Shown: positions 1-9,672, counted from the stretch's first letter. The stretch is DNA of 39,209 nucleotides from Oscillospiraceae bacterium (GCA_022804995.1 JAAWUC010000006.1:1-39209), one strand, 5' to 3'. Program-made: numbers and translations. Notes: a model not told the origin generated them from the sequence alone.

Positions 1-1260
1 GTAGCGCTGCCAGTTCCGGGCCCGGTTGGAGCCCTCGCCCCAGTACTCCTTCATATACTGGCCGTTGACCAGCACCCGGGCGGTGGGGCTCTCGTCAAAC
101 CGCGCAAAATACCGGCCCAGCATCAGGAAATCCGCCCCCATAGCCAGCGCCAGGGTCATGTGGTAGTCGTGGACAATGCCGCCGTCGGAGCAGATGGGCA
201 CGTAGATGCCGGTCTCCTTAAAATACTCGTCCCGGGCGGCGGCCACCTCGATGAGCGCCGTGGCCTGGCCCCGGCCGATGCCCTTTGTCTCCCGGGTGAT
301 GCAGATGGAGCCGCCGCCGATGCCAACCTTGACAAAGTCCGCCCCGGCCCTCGCCAGGAACAGGAACCCGTCCCGGTCCACCACGTTGCCCGCGCCCACC
401 TTGACGCTCTCGCCGTAGCGCTGGCGGATAAAGGCCAGGGTCTTCTCCTGCCAGCAGGTGTAGCCCTCGGAGGAGTCGATGCACAGCACGTCGGCCCCGG
501 CCTCCACCAGGGCGGGAACCCGCTGCTCATAGTCCTTGGTATTGATGCCGGCCCCTACCATGTAGCGCTTGTGGCTGTCCAGAAGCTCGTCCGGATTCTC
601 CTTGTGCTGCTCGTAGTCCTTCCGGAACACGAAGCACACCAGCCGCCCGTCCTCGCTGACAATGGGCAGGGAGTTGAGCTTGTGCTCCCAGATGATGTCG
701 TTGGCCTCCTTGAGGCTGGTGCCCTCGGGGGCGGTAATGAGCTTCTCCCGGGGGGTCATGAAGGTGGATACCGGCGTGGCGGGGTCCATGCGGCTGACAC
801 GATAATCCCGGCCCGTGACGATGCCCAGCAGCTTCCCCTCGCTGGTACCGTCCTCTGTGATGGAGACGGTGGAGTGGCCGTTGCGCTCCTTCAGCTCCAG
901 CACGTCCTGGAGCGTGGCGTCCGGAGGCAGATTGGAGTCGCTGGAGACAAAGCCGGCCTTGTACCCCTTCACCCTGGCCACCATGGCCGCCTCGCTCTCA
1001 ATGGACTGGGAGCCGTAGATGAAGCTCAGCCCCCCCTCCTTGGCCAGGGCCACGGCCAGGGTGTCGTTGGACACGGACTGCATGATGGCGGAAACCATGG
1101 GGATGGAGATGGAGATGGGGCACTCCTCCTCCCCCTTCCGGAATTTCACCAGGGGCGTGCGCAGAGACACGTTGGCGGGGACGCACTCCGGGGAGGTATA
1201 GCCCGGAACCAGCAGGTACTCGCTGAAGGTGTGGGAGGGCTCGGGGTAGTAGTAGGCCAT
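1..1260 (-). CDS. guaB: IMP dehydrogenase, C-terminus off the left edge
   Basis: Inosine-5'-monophosphate dehydrogenase catalyses the NAD-dependent oxidation of IMP to XMP, the committed step of guanine nucleotide synthesis. I translated 420 codons from the ATG at 1258-1260, which follows AAAGGAG. The catalytic loop reads [12 protein letters not shown] with the catalytic Cys at residue 320, followed by [10 protein letters not shown]. Two CBS-like segments interrupt the barrel at about residues 100-220. SDGGI and GRYFARF lie in the C-terminal half of the barrel. The fragment ends at NWQRY, so the Arg-Tyr flap dyad is the last thing visible and roughly 80 residues are missing by comparison with a family member of about 500 residues. 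The loop and flap match Tritrichomonas foetus IMPDH much better than the usual bacterial GIGPGSICTTR form. Function is confident; the subtype is judged from remembered sequence. Confidence 0.95.
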   Translation of the reverse strand, partial: MAYYYPEPSHTFSEYLLVPGYTSPECVPANVSLRTPLVKFRKGEEECPISISIPMVSAIMQSVSNDTLAVALAKEGGLSFIYGSQSIESEAAMVARVKGYKAGFVSSDSNLPPDATLQDVLELKERNGHSTVSITEDGTSEGKLLGIVTGRDYRVSRMDPATPVSTFMTPREKLITAPEGTSLKEANDIIWEHKLNSLPIVSEDGRLVCFVFRKDYEQHKENPDELLDSHKRYMVGAGINTKDYEQRVPALVEAGADVLCIDSSEGYTCWQEKTLAFIRQRYGESVKVGAGNVVDRDGFLFLARAGADFVKVGIGGGSICITRETKGIGRGQATALIEVAAARDEYFKETGIYVPICSDGGIVHDYHMTLALAMGADFLMLGRYFARFDESPTARVLVNGQYMKEYWGEGSNRARNWQRY

Positions 1261-1318
1261 GGCGCGTTTCTCCTTTACATTATAAAATATAGTCGAACCC
1301 TGAAATTTTATTTTTCCT

Positions 1319-1347
1319 ATGGTACCATCATCCCCGGCGTTTGTAAA
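1319..1347 (-). promoter_or_regulatory. Promoter of guaB
   Basis: On the minus strand TTTACA (1342-1347) is separated by 17 bases from TACCAT (1319-1324), with a TGn extended -10. The predicted leader is only about 50 bases, which leaves no room for a purine or PRPP riboswitch. Confidence 0.6.
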
Positions 1348-1460
1348 GCCATAAAGTTTCATAAATCCCGGACAAAAACCGACACCCGCCTGCATGGAAG
1401 CCACAAAACAGCCCTGATGGAACTTTGATGGAAAAACGTAAAGAATTTGTAACCAAAATA

Positions 1461-1492
1461 TTGCTGGATTTTTGCATAGCCTGTGCTATAAT
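1461..1492 (+). promoter_or_regulatory. Extended -10 promoter of the S-layer-homology gene
   Basis: TATAAT at 1487-1492 is preceded by TGC, an extended -10. The best -35 candidate, TTGCTG at 1461-1466, has a long 20-base spacer, so activity probably rests on the extended -10. The 150 bases between this and the guaB promoter show nothing recognisable. Confidence 0.6.
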
Positions 1493-1551
1493 GAACGGTA
1501 TCTTGGACGGCTTGTCCGCCCGCGAAATTCCCTGAGGAGGAGATCGACAAC

Positions 1552-4299
1552 ATGAGGAAACGTCTTTACGCGCTGCGCCGGCGGGCTCTCTCCGCCCTGC
1601 TGGCCGCAGTCATGATGATGACCCTGGCCCCCATGGCCTTCGCGGCTGTGGAGGGACCGGGTAAAAACGACCTGTGTCCCGGCGTCAGCTCCAGCGACAC
1701 CACCAACAAAGGGGAGGCCCACAGCTGGCGGCTGACCAACAACGTCACCGAGGCCACCTGCCACGACAAGGGCAGTGTGGAGTACCGGTGCTACTACTGC
1801 AAAAACACCTATAAGGAGGAGATTCCGGAGGATTCCTCCAAGCACATCTACATCTACACCGACAACGAGGACGGCAAGACCCACTCCGGCTACTGCCGCT
1901 ACCACCAGGATAAGACGACCGCCAAGGAAAACCACGAATTCCAGAAGGGCCGCTGCATCCAGTGCGGCGCGGTGGACTACAACTCTGTAGCCGCCGCCAT
2001 TGAGAAGAACAAGACCGTCTACGTGGCCATCGGCGAGGAGAACGCCAAGCTCTCCATGGAGGAGATCACCCTCACCGCCGGCAACGCGGACATCACCAAG
2101 GAGTACAATATCACCTACGCCTGGTTCGACAAGAACGGGGCCAACGTGGGCAACGGCTCCTCCTACACCCTGCCCGCCGCCGTGACGGAGGAGGAGGCGG
2201 ACTACGCCTACACCTGCGTCATCCTGGCCTCCCCCAAGAGCGGCGCGTCCGCCAAGCCCATCAGCGCCACCTGCAATGTCTCGGTGCTGGTGCGGGATTT
2301 GATCGTTGCCCGGGCCACCCTGAATGTCAAGGACGACTACCTGGACTTTGACGACACCTCCGACGCCATGTCCGACTCCATCTATGACCAGATCTACGAC
2401 GCGGTCTATGACGCCGCCGCCAGCGGCGCGACCCCGGACTACATCATCTTCGACGAGCAGCCCGAGTCCAAGGTGGGCCGGCTGGACATCAGCAGCAGCT
2501 CCTCCCGGAAGTACGGCTTCAGCAGCAAGGACAGCTATCCTCTGGAGGATATCAGATTTGAGCTGGGGGAGGACGGCGTCACCGGCACCTATACCATCAA
2601 CTTCAAGGCGTGGGACACCAAGGGGAAGGAGTTCCCCGGCGTGCTGACCATCTATGTGGAAAAGAGCCTGAGCGACGCCGGCGTGCTCTACTCCGGCGTA
2701 AAGGGCGGGGACGTGGCGCTGTCCGCCGACGACTTTGAGCGCTTCTGGCTGGAGACCCACAGCTCCGGCAGTCTGGAGTACGTGGTGTTCAAGGCCCCCT
2801 CCGACGGCAACCTCTACTACGACAAGGACAAGGTGGACACCGGCAAGGACGGCGACGAGTTCTACTTCCAGCCTACCAAGAGCCGCCAGATGGATCTGGA
2901 CGAGGTGGTCTTCACCCCCCGGAAGAGCTTCACCGGCGCCGTGACCATCGACTTCACCGCCACCGGCGAGAATAACAGGGGCAAGACTGTGGAGCTCTCC
3001 GGCACCGTCACTATCCTCTTCACCGACGGGGAGGTGGAGGACATCACCTACCGGGCGCCCACCAGCGGCAGCGCGGCCCTCGACCCGGAGGACTTCCTCT
3101 CCGTCTACAAGGAGGCCACCGGCAGCAAGACCAGCAGCTTCTATATCCAGCTGCTGAGCCTGCCCGAGTCCGGCGCCCTCTACCTGGACCGCACCAGCTC
3201 CCGCAGCGGCACGGAGCTCAAGGAAAGCAACAAGAGCAGCTATCAGTTCCACTACAGCTCCAGCCAGGGCAAGGAGATCGAGGATCTGACCTACGTCCCC
3301 GGCTCCGCCGCCAAGGACAGCGCGTCTTACGCCGTCTACGACAGCAAGGGCGAGCCCCTCTACGTGGGCACGATTCTCTTTGAGCGGGACGATCTGACAG
3401 TGGAGTACACCGCGAGCTCCGCCTCCGGCGTGACCTTCAAGGCCAACGACTTCCGCACCCTTCTGGGCTCCGGGGCCAGCGACGTGATCACCGCCGTGTC
3501 CTTCTCCGCCCCCAGCAAGGGGTCCCTGTACTACAACTACGTCGGCGGCGTGGGAACGCCCGTCACCTCCAGCGACAAGTACTACACCACGGGCACTACC
3601 CTGTCCGTCAGCAGCCTGACCTACGTGCCTGCCAGCGGCCAGAAGGCCGGGGAGGTGACGATCCCCTTCACCGCCTATGACCTGAGCAACAACAAGGTCA
3701 GCGGCGAGGTGAAGATCACCGTCCCCGAGACCCCCGCCAAGCCCGATGTGCCCACGAATCCCTCCAAGCCCGTCACGCCTGTCACGCCCGTCACCTTCTC
3801 CGACGTGCCCAACAACGCCAACACGGAGTGGTACTACACCGCCGTCACGGAGCTGGCCGGGGCCGGGATCATCAACGGCTATGAGGACGGCACCTTCCGT
3901 CCGGCCAACGAGGTGACCTACGGTCAGGCCCTCAAGCTCATCATGATGGCCGCTGGCTACGACGATCTCAGCCGCACCGGCGGCGACTGGGCCAAGGGCT
4001 TCCACGACAAGGCGCTGGAGGACGGCCTCCTCACCCAGAGCGTGAACCTGGACCGGAAGATCACCCGCAAGGCTATCGCAGATATCGCCTACAAGGCCCT
4101 CAAGCTCGACAAGCCCACCATCGCCTCCCCCTTCGCCGACAGCTCGGAGGAGAGCGCCCTGGCCCTCTATGAGGCCGGGATTGTGAAGGGCGAGGAGCGG
4201 AGCACCGGCCTGATGTTCTTTGGCAACTACACCATTACCCGCCGGGAGATGGCCGTCATCATCTGGCGTATGAACAACTACATGCAGAGCAAGGGGTAA
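1552..4299 (+). CDS. Secreted surface protein with repeated modules and C-terminal SLH domains
   Basis: This 915-residue protein starts at an ATG 8-10 bases after GAGGAGG. Residues 1-31 form a signal peptide: a basic MRKRLYALRRR start, a hydrophobic core and an AFA cleavage site. A mature N-terminal region of about 110 residues carries paired cysteines (CYYC, CIQC), suggesting a small metal-binding or disulfide fold. From about residue 254 to 723 there are four divergent modules of about 115 residues. They share a pattern of LxxDDF, then a VxFxxPSxGxLYY strand, then LxxVxFxPxxxxxG. A Pro/Thr linker (about 724-747) leads to SLH repeats beginning TFSDVPN. SLH domains bind pyruvylated secondary cell-wall polymer, so the protein is probably displayed on the wall. 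No catalytic motif was recognised; an adhesin or structural role is a guess. Confidence 0.85.
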   Translation: MRKRLYALRRRALSALLAAVMMMTLAPMAFAAVEGPGKNDLCPGVSSSDTTNKGEAHSWRLTNNVTEATCHDKGSVEYRCYYCKNTYKEEIPEDSSKHIYIYTDNEDGKTHSGYCRYHQDKTTAKENHEFQKGRCIQCGAVDYNSVAAAIEKNKTVYVAIGEENAKLSMEEITLTAGNADITKEYNITYAWFDKNGANVGNGSSYTLPAAVTEEEADYAYTCVILASPKSGASAKPISATCNVSVLVRDLIVARATLNVKDDYLDFDDTSDAMSDSIYDQIYDAVYDAAASGATPDYIIFDEQPESKVGRLDISSSSSRKYGFSSKDSYPLEDIRFELGEDGVTGTYTINFKAWDTKGKEFPGVLTIYVEKSLSDAGVLYSGVKGGDVALSADDFERFWLETHSSGSLEYVVFKAPSDGNLYYDKDKVDTGKDGDEFYFQPTKSRQMDLDEVVFTPRKSFTGAVTIDFTATGENNRGKTVELSGTVTILFTDGEVEDITYRAPTSGSAALDPEDFLSVYKEATGSKTSSFYIQLLSLPESGALYLDRTSSRSGTELKESNKSSYQFHYSSSQGKEIEDLTYVPGSAAKDSASYAVYDSKGEPLYVGTILFERDDLTVEYTASSASGVTFKANDFRTLLGSGASDVITAVSFSAPSKGSLYYNYVGGVGTPVTSSDKYYTTGTTLSVSSLTYVPASGQKAGEVTIPFTAYDLSNNKVSGEVKITVPETPAKPDVPTNPSKPVTPVTPVTFSDVPNNANTEWYYTAVTELAGAGIINGYEDGTFRPANEVTYGQALKLIMMAAGYDDLSRTGGDWAKGFHDKALEDGLLTQSVNLDRKITRKAIADIAYKALKLDKPTIASPFADSSEESALALYEAGIVKGEERSTGLMFFGNYTITRREMAVIIWRMNNYMQSKG

Positions 4300-4308
4300 C
4301 GCTTCCCC

Positions 4309-4338
4309 GGGACCGCCCCTCCGGGGGCGGTCCCTTTT
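4309..4338 (+). terminator. Intrinsic terminator after the SLH gene
   Basis: An 11-bp perfect stem, GGGACCGCCCC (4309-4319) with GGGGCGGTCCC (4324-4334), has a TCCG loop and is followed by TTTT. Only 15 bases separate it from the next annotated start. Confidence 0.85.
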
Positions 4339-4353
4339 GCCCGCGCCACACTA

Positions 4354-5991
4354 ATGAAAAAGGAGTTGATTCCCATAGAGCAGATCTATGTCACCGGCCA
4401 CCGGAACCCGGACACGGACTCCGTGGTCTCCGCCATGGCCTACGCCGCCCTGCGCAACGCCGTGGGCGACCGCCAGTATGTGGCCGCCCGGCTGGGCCAC
4501 CTGAGCGACGAAACCAAGCTGATTTTGAGCCGCTTCGGCTTTGAGGCGCCCGTCTACCTGAAAACCATGCGCACCCAGGTGCTGGACCTGGACTACGACG
4601 TGCCTCCGATTCTCCACGAGGCCGTCACCGTGGGCCGGGCCTGGGAGGCCATGGAGGCCGACCAGCACGTCTCCGCCATCCCCATTACCGACGACGAGGG
4701 CCGTCTGAAGGGCCTGCTCACCGCCGGAGACATCACCGCCTGCGACATGCGGACCATCACCGACTCGGAGCTGCGGGAGATCCCCATCTTCAACATTCTC
4801 AGCGTGCTGGAGGGCCAGCTGCTGGGGGAAACCGACGAGCTGGTGAACACCATCACCGGGGAGGTGGTCCTTGCCCTGCCCCAAGAGACGGGCCTGCCCC
4901 CCTTCCGGAAGAAGGACACCATCCTGGTCTGCGGCAACCAGCCGGATATGCTCCGGCAGGCGGTGGAGTTCGGCGTCAACTGCGTCATCCTCTGTCAGGC
5001 GGAGCTGCCCGACGACATCCGCTCCCTCGCCCGGGAGACCTGCATCATCTCCACCCCCTATGACGGGTATCAGGCAGTGCGCCGCCTGTTCCAGGCCATC
5101 CCCGTCAGCCGTCTGGCCCGGCGGACGGAGCTCCAGGTGTTCCACCTGGAGGACTTCATTGACGACGTGCGGGAGGTGGTGCTCCAGAGCCGGTACCGCA
5201 GCTACCCCATCCTGGACAGCCAGGAGCGGGTGGTGGGCACCCTCTCCCGGTACCACCTGATCCGGCCCCGGCGCAAGCAGGTGGTGCTGGTGGACCACAA
5301 CGAGGCGGCCCAGTCGGTGCCCGGGCTGGAGCAGGCGGAGGTGCTGGCTATCATCGACCACCACCGCCTGGCGGACATCCAGACCAAGAACCCCATCTAC
5401 TTCCGCAACGAGCCGGTTGGCAGCACCTGCACCATTGTGGCGGGGATGTACCAGGAGCGGGGGCTGATGCCCTCCGGGAAGCTGGCGGGGCTCCTGGCGG
5501 CGGCTATCGTCTCGGACACCGTCATGTTCAAATCCCCCACCGCCACAGCCCGGGATCGGAAGATGGCGGAGCGCATGGCCCACATCGCCGGCATCTCCCT
5601 GGAGGAGCTGGGCCGGGAGATCTTCTCCGCCTCCACGCCGGAGGACAAGCCCGTGGACCAGCTGCTGTTCGGAGACTTCAAGGAGTTCCACATCGCCGGC
5701 CACGACCTGGGGGTCAGCCAGATCACCTGTGTGGACTCGGACCGGCAGCTGAAGCGAAAAGCGGAATTTCTGGAGCTGATGGAGCGGACCAGGGAGGAGC
5801 ACGGCTACAGCATGGTGATCCTCATGCTCACCGACGTGCTGATCGAGGGGTCCAAGATCCTCTGCCTGGGCGGGGAGGACATCTTCCAGCAGGCGTTCAA
5901 TGTGGAGCTGAAGGACCACGAGGCGTTTCTGCCCAAGGTCATGTCCCGGAAAAAGCAGATCATCCCCATGCTCTCGGCGCTGTGGGGATAG
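4354..5991 (+). CDS. ppaC: CBS/DRTGG-regulated manganese-dependent (family II) inorganic pyrophosphatase
   Basis: Family II DHH-type pyrophosphatase hydrolyses PPi to two phosphates in the cytoplasm. The DHH domain is split by a regulatory insert. Motif HRNPDTDS is at residues 16-23, a CBS domain at about 75-135, a DRTGG-like segment at about 185-250 and a second CBS at about 255-305. The catalytic core then resumes with LVDHNE, IDHH (about residue 333) and SDT, followed by a DHHA2 domain. At 545 residues it fits the CBS-DRTGG-CBS subclass known from Clostridium perfringens, which is regulated by adenine nucleotides. The start is uncertain: ATG 4354 has no upstream Shine-Dalgarno, while AAAGGAG lies just inside the frame (4359-4365). 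Initiation at a non-canonical codon such as ATA 4375 would shorten it by seven residues. Confidence 0.93.
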   Translation: MKKELIPIEQIYVTGHRNPDTDSVVSAMAYAALRNAVGDRQYVAARLGHLSDETKLILSRFGFEAPVYLKTMRTQVLDLDYDVPPILHEAVTVGRAWEAMEADQHVSAIPITDDEGRLKGLLTAGDITACDMRTITDSELREIPIFNILSVLEGQLLGETDELVNTITGEVVLALPQETGLPPFRKKDTILVCGNQPDMLRQAVEFGVNCVILCQAELPDDIRSLARETCIISTPYDGYQAVRRLFQAIPVSRLARRTELQVFHLEDFIDDVREVVLQSRYRSYPILDSQERVVGTLSRYHLIRPRRKQVVLVDHNEAAQSVPGLEQAEVLAIIDHHRLADIQTKNPIYFRNEPVGSTCTIVAGMYQERGLMPSGKLAGLLAAAIVSDTVMFKSPTATARDRKMAERMAHIAGISLEELGREIFSASTPEDKPVDQLLFGDFKEFHIAGHDLGVSQITCVDSDRQLKRKAEFLELMERTREEHGYSMVILMLTDVLIEGSKILCLGGEDIFQQAFNVELKDHEAFLPKVMSRKKQIIPMLSALWG

Positions 5992-6037
5992 CCGGTCGGC
6001 CCTTTGAAAATGCTGTTTTGACTTGATACAGAAAAAC

Positions 6038-6073
6038 CACGCTGGAGATTGGCACTCTCCAGCGTGATTTTTT
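6038..6073. terminator. Bidirectional terminator between ppaC and addA
   Basis: An 11-bp perfect stem, CACGCTGGAGA (6038-6048) with TCTCCAGCGTG (6056-6066), is followed by ATTTTTT and preceded by AAAAA. It can stop both the rightward ppaC transcript and the leftward addA transcript. Confidence 0.85.
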
Positions 6074-6099
6074 CGCGCCGCAGCCTGTCTGCCGGCCGC

Positions 6100-9000
6100 C
6101 TACACCTCTATGCTCTCCCCGGTGCGGAAGAAGTACAGCACCCGGCGGACCACCGGCTGCTCCAGGATGCTCTCCAGCGCCCGGCTGTAGGCCAGAAGCT
6201 GGGGGCGGTACAGCTCTGCCCGCTGCCGGACGTTCTCCTCTGTGACGGAGTCCGTCTTGAAGTCCACCACCAGGATGCCGCCCTCCACCTGGGCGTACAG
6301 GTCCACCACCCCCTGGAGGAGGAGCTCATCCCCGGCGGCGGCCTCCGGATAATAATCGCCGGCGGGCACCAGAAGGCTGAATCGAAACTCACGCTGGATC
6401 TCCTTTGCCCGACGCAGCTCCTCCGCCAGGGGAGAGTCCAGGAACCGCGCGATGGCCCAGGCGTTTACCGAGGCGGCCTGCTCCTCCGTCAGCAGGCGGC
6501 GGTCCCGCAGGCTGTCCACTGTCCGGCGCACCGCCGCCGCGCCCCGCTCCTCCAGCGGCAGGTACTGCATCACAAGATGGGTGGCCGTGCCCCGCTGGTC
6601 CGCCGTCAGGGGGCGGTCCCCGGCCAGGAACTTGGGCCGGTCAAAGCTTGGCCGGCTGTAGGGCGGGACCGTTCCCTGGGCGATTTCCTGGTCCTTCTCC
6701 CGCCCCTTGAGCTGGGTGGCGGTGAGCTTGGTGGGGATACCGCACTCCGCCGGGTAGGGGTAGGGCTTTGTGACTGCCTCCCAATCGACGGTTGGCGGCT
6801 CTGGCGCGGGGGCGTCCTCCTGGACGGACCAGGGCGATCCAGCAGGGCTGGTGTAGGGCAGCCCGTCGTGGAGGCGGACCTCCCAGGGGCTGTCCAGCGT
6901 TAGGGTGAATGTCCCCTCCTCTACCTCCGCCGCCGAGCGGAGGCACGCGGCCTCCCCCCGGCACAGCAGGGGCAGCAGGATCCACTCCGCCATGGATTTG
7001 GCCCCGTCCACCGTCTCCGGCGGCACCGGCAGGGCCGAGAGGGCTGTCAGAGCCGCCAGCCGCTTGGGGGCGTTCCGCAGGGAGGACACCAGAATCAGCT
7101 TCTCCTTGGGCCGGGTCATGGCCACGTAGAGCACCCGCATCTCCTCCGCGCGCAGCTCCCTGCTCATTCTCTGTGCCACAGCCTGCCGGGCCGCGGTGGA
7201 ATAGCGGATATGCCGCTCCAGGTCGATATACAGGGGACCCAGGCCCAGCTCCGGGTGGACCAGCACCGGGGCCTGGAGGTCCACTTTATTGAAGTCCTTG
7301 CTGAGATCCGCCAGGATAACGATGGGGAACTCCAGGCCCTTTGACTTGTGGATGGTCATGATGCGCACACCTCCGGCGGGACTTCCGGCTGTGGCGGCGG
7401 GCTGCTCCCCGTTCTCCAGGAGAAAGCGCAGGTGGCTGACAAAGGCGAAAAGGCCCTTGTAGCCCGCGCTCTCATAGGCGCGGGCATAGCCGCACAGGGC
7501 GATCAGGTTTTCCCGGCGCTCCTCCCCTCCCGGCATGGCCCCGAAGACCCCCAGGATATTCAACTCGTTATACAGCAGCCACAGCAGCCGGTGGACGCTC
7601 ATATCCTTGGCACGGGCGCGCAGGTCCGCCAGCTTCTCCAGAAACGCCAAGCAGTCCCCGTCCCCGCTCTCCGCCACCGCCTCGTAAAAGTCGCCCCCTG
7701 TATGACGGCCCCGGAGGATGGCCAGTTGATCGGGGGTAAAGCCGAACAGAGGGGAGCGAAGCACGGCGATGAGGGGTACGTCCTGCCGGGGGTTGTCCAG
7801 AATCTGGAGCAGGGCGCAGACCACCGCCACCTCCATGGCGGAGAAAAAGTCCTCCCGCTCCTGGGTGGCGTAGGGGATGTCCCGCTCCGCAAGGGCCCGG
7901 GCATAATGGGGAAGCCGGGGCCCCGGGGCGCGCATGAGCACCACAATATCCTCCGGGCGGCAGGGCCGCATCGCCTTTGTATCCTCATCCATCACCGGGA
8001 AGCCGCCGTCCAGCAGGGCGCGGATCCGCTCCGCCACAAATCGGGCCTCCGCCAGGTGGCTGGAGACCGGGCGGTCCTCCTCATCCCGGCCTGCGGGCAT
8101 ATCCAGCAGGTGGAACTCCACGGCGCAGTCCTCCCGCTCCGGCAGATAGTCCGCGCCGAAGTACAGCGCCTCGCCGGGGCCGTAGTCCAGCTCCCCCATC
8201 TCCTGTGACATGATGCTGGAGAAGACGAAATTGGCCGCGTCCAGCACCTCCCGCCGGGAGCGGAAGTTCTGGCTGAGGAGCACCTTCCGGGGCTCCCCCT
8301 CCTCCGCCTCCTCCGCCGGGCGGTAGGCCCGGTAGCGCCCCAGGAAGATCCCCGGATCCGCCAGGCGGAAGCGGTAGATGGACTGCTTCACGTCCCCCAC
8401 GGTGAAGAGGGTCCGCCCCCCGTGGGAGACGGCGGTGAAGATGGCGTTCTGGACCTGGTTGGTGTCCTGATACTCGTCCACCATCACCTCCCGGTACCGA
8501 TCTGAGACCTGCCGGGCCAGCTCCGTGGGCGCCCCGTCCTCTCCGACGAGCAGTCTCAGGGCAAAGTGCTCCTGGTCGGAGAAGTCCGCCCCGTTCCGGC
8601 GCAGCTTCTCCCGGCCATAGGCGGCGGCGAAGCTCCCGCAGAGCTCCAGCAGGGCCAGCATGGCCGGGGCCACACCCCGCAGGTCCGCCCCCGCCTCCCC
8701 GGCGGAGACGGAGAGAAATGCGCAGGCGGCCTCCATCTCCTTTTTGCACTGCTTCCACCGGTTCTGGAGGAGGAGCTTCAGCTCCGGGTTCTCGCATTTC
8801 TGGGCCGGCTTCAGCCGGAGGAACCGGGGCGGGCAGGCCGCCGCCTGGTCCCAGCCCTCCTCCGCCGCGTCCGCCAGCTCCCGCAGGCTCTCCGCCGCCG
8901 TGGAGAAGCCGGCGGTATAAGCCCTGGACAGGCTCCCGTCACAGCTCATCTCCTCTACGGACTTCTCCAGCGTCCGGGCCCAGTGCCGGGCCTTCCGGCC

Positions 9001-9672
9001 CAGAGCGGCCAGGACCTCCCGCCCATAGATCGTCTCCCCGGCGTTCTCGGGCTGGCGGGACCACAGCCGCTTCTGCTCCGCCAGCCATTTTTCCGGGTAG
9101 GCATGGCTCTGGAGCTTGGCGTAGAGCTTCAGCACCAGCTCCTCCAGCCCCCGGTCGTCCCGGCCGAAGCCGAAGGCGTCCGCCAGCAGGGCCCCGTCCG
9201 GGGTAATATGGGCGTAAAATTCCTCCAGCACCCTCGGCAGCACCCGGCGGCACAGCAATTGTCCCTCGCTCTCGTCCAGCACCCGGAAGTCCGCCGTCAG
9301 GCTCCGGTCCTCCCCGGTATCCAGCAGGTGGACATTCTCTCGGAGGAGGCCGGTGCAGAAGGCGTCAATGGTGTTGATATCCGCCCGGTACACTCGCAGC
9401 AGCTGGCGCTGGAGGTGCCGGTCCCCGGGGGAGCGGGCCAGCCGCTCTGTCAGCTCCTGGGCCACCCGGCCCCGGAGCTCCGCCGCCGCCGCGCGGGTAT
9501 AGGTGATGATGAGGAAGTCGTCCACGTTCCGCTTCTCCTCCCCCAGCACCCGGCGGAACAGCCGCTCCACCAGCACCCGGGTCTTGCCGCTGCCGGCGGC
9601 GGCACTCACCAGCAGCTCCCCTCCCTCGTTGTCCACAGCCAGCCGCTGGCTGTCCGTCAGGTTCACCGCCAT
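6100..9672 (-). CDS. addA: AddAB helicase-nuclease, subunit A
   Basis: AddA is the UvrD-like helicase and nuclease subunit of AddAB, which resects double-strand DNA ends for RecA loading and is the Gram-positive counterpart of RecBCD. The 1190-residue protein has Walker A AAAGSGKT (K30), the Walker B region VDEYQDTNQ (about residue 395), NFRSRREV (about 469), TIHKSKGLEFP (about 776) and VLYVAMTRPKEKL. The C-terminal nuclease core VVDFKTD is at about residue 1137. The length agrees with Bacillus subtilis AddA. The ATG at 9670-9672 overlaps the end of addB by 10 bases, which suggests translational coupling. It is the last gene before the terminator at 6038. Confidence 0.97.
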   Translation of the reverse strand: MAVNLTDSQRLAVDNEGGELLVSAAAGSGKTRVLVERLFRRVLGEEKRNVDDFLIITYTRAAAAELRGRVAQELTERLARSPGDRHLQRQLLRVYRADINTIDAFCTGLLRENVHLLDTGEDRSLTADFRVLDESEGQLLCRRVLPRVLEEFYAHITPDGALLADAFGFGRDDRGLEELVLKLYAKLQSHAYPEKWLAEQKRLWSRQPENAGETIYGREVLAALGRKARHWARTLEKSVEEMSCDGSLSRAYTAGFSTAAESLRELADAAEEGWDQAAACPPRFLRLKPAQKCENPELKLLLQNRWKQCKKEMEAACAFLSVSAGEAGADLRGVAPAMLALLELCGSFAAAYGREKLRRNGADFSDQEHFALRLLVGEDGAPTELARQVSDRYREVMVDEYQDTNQVQNAIFTAVSHGGRTLFTVGDVKQSIYRFRLADPGIFLGRYRAYRPAEEAEEGEPRKVLLSQNFRSRREVLDAANFVFSSIMSQEMGELDYGPGEALYFGADYLPEREDCAVEFHLLDMPAGRDEEDRPVSSHLAEARFVAERIRALLDGGFPVMDEDTKAMRPCRPEDIVVLMRAPGPRLPHYARALAERDIPYATQEREDFFSAMEVAVVCALLQILDNPRQDVPLIAVLRSPLFGFTPDQLAILRGRHTGGDFYEAVAESGDGDCLAFLEKLADLRARAKDMSVHRLLWLLYNELNILGVFGAMPGGEERRENLIALCGYARAYESAGYKGLFAFVSHLRFLLENGEQPAATAGSPAGGVRIMTIHKSKGLEFPIVILADLSKDFNKVDLQAPVLVHPELGLGPLYIDLERHIRYSTAARQAVAQRMSRELRAEEMRVLYVAMTRPKEKLILVSSLRNAPKRLAALTALSALPVPPETVDGAKSMAEWILLPLLCRGEAACLRSAAEVEEGTFTLTLDSPWEVRLHDGLPYTSPAGSPWSVQEDAPAPEPPTVDWEAVTKPYPYPAECGIPTKLTATQLKGREKDQEIAQGTVPPYSRPSFDRPKFLAGDRPLTADQRGTATHLVMQYLPLEERGAAAVRRTVDSLRDRRLLTEEQAASVNAWAIARFLDSPLAEELRRAKEIQREFRFSLLVPAGDYYPEAAAGDELLLQGVVDLYAQVEGGILVVDFKTDSVTEENVRQRAELYRPQLLAYSRALESILEQPVVRRVLYFFRTGESIEV

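Noticed and set aside
1261-1318. Possible purine or PRPP riboswitch before guaB
   Set aside because: The leader after the predicted start is only about 50 bases and AT-rich, with no aptamer-like stems.
1486-4005. An 839-codon minus-strand open frame opposite the SLH gene
   Set aside because: It is a low-complexity Gly/Val/Leu/Asp shadow of a protein with a clear signal peptide and SLH domains on the other strand.
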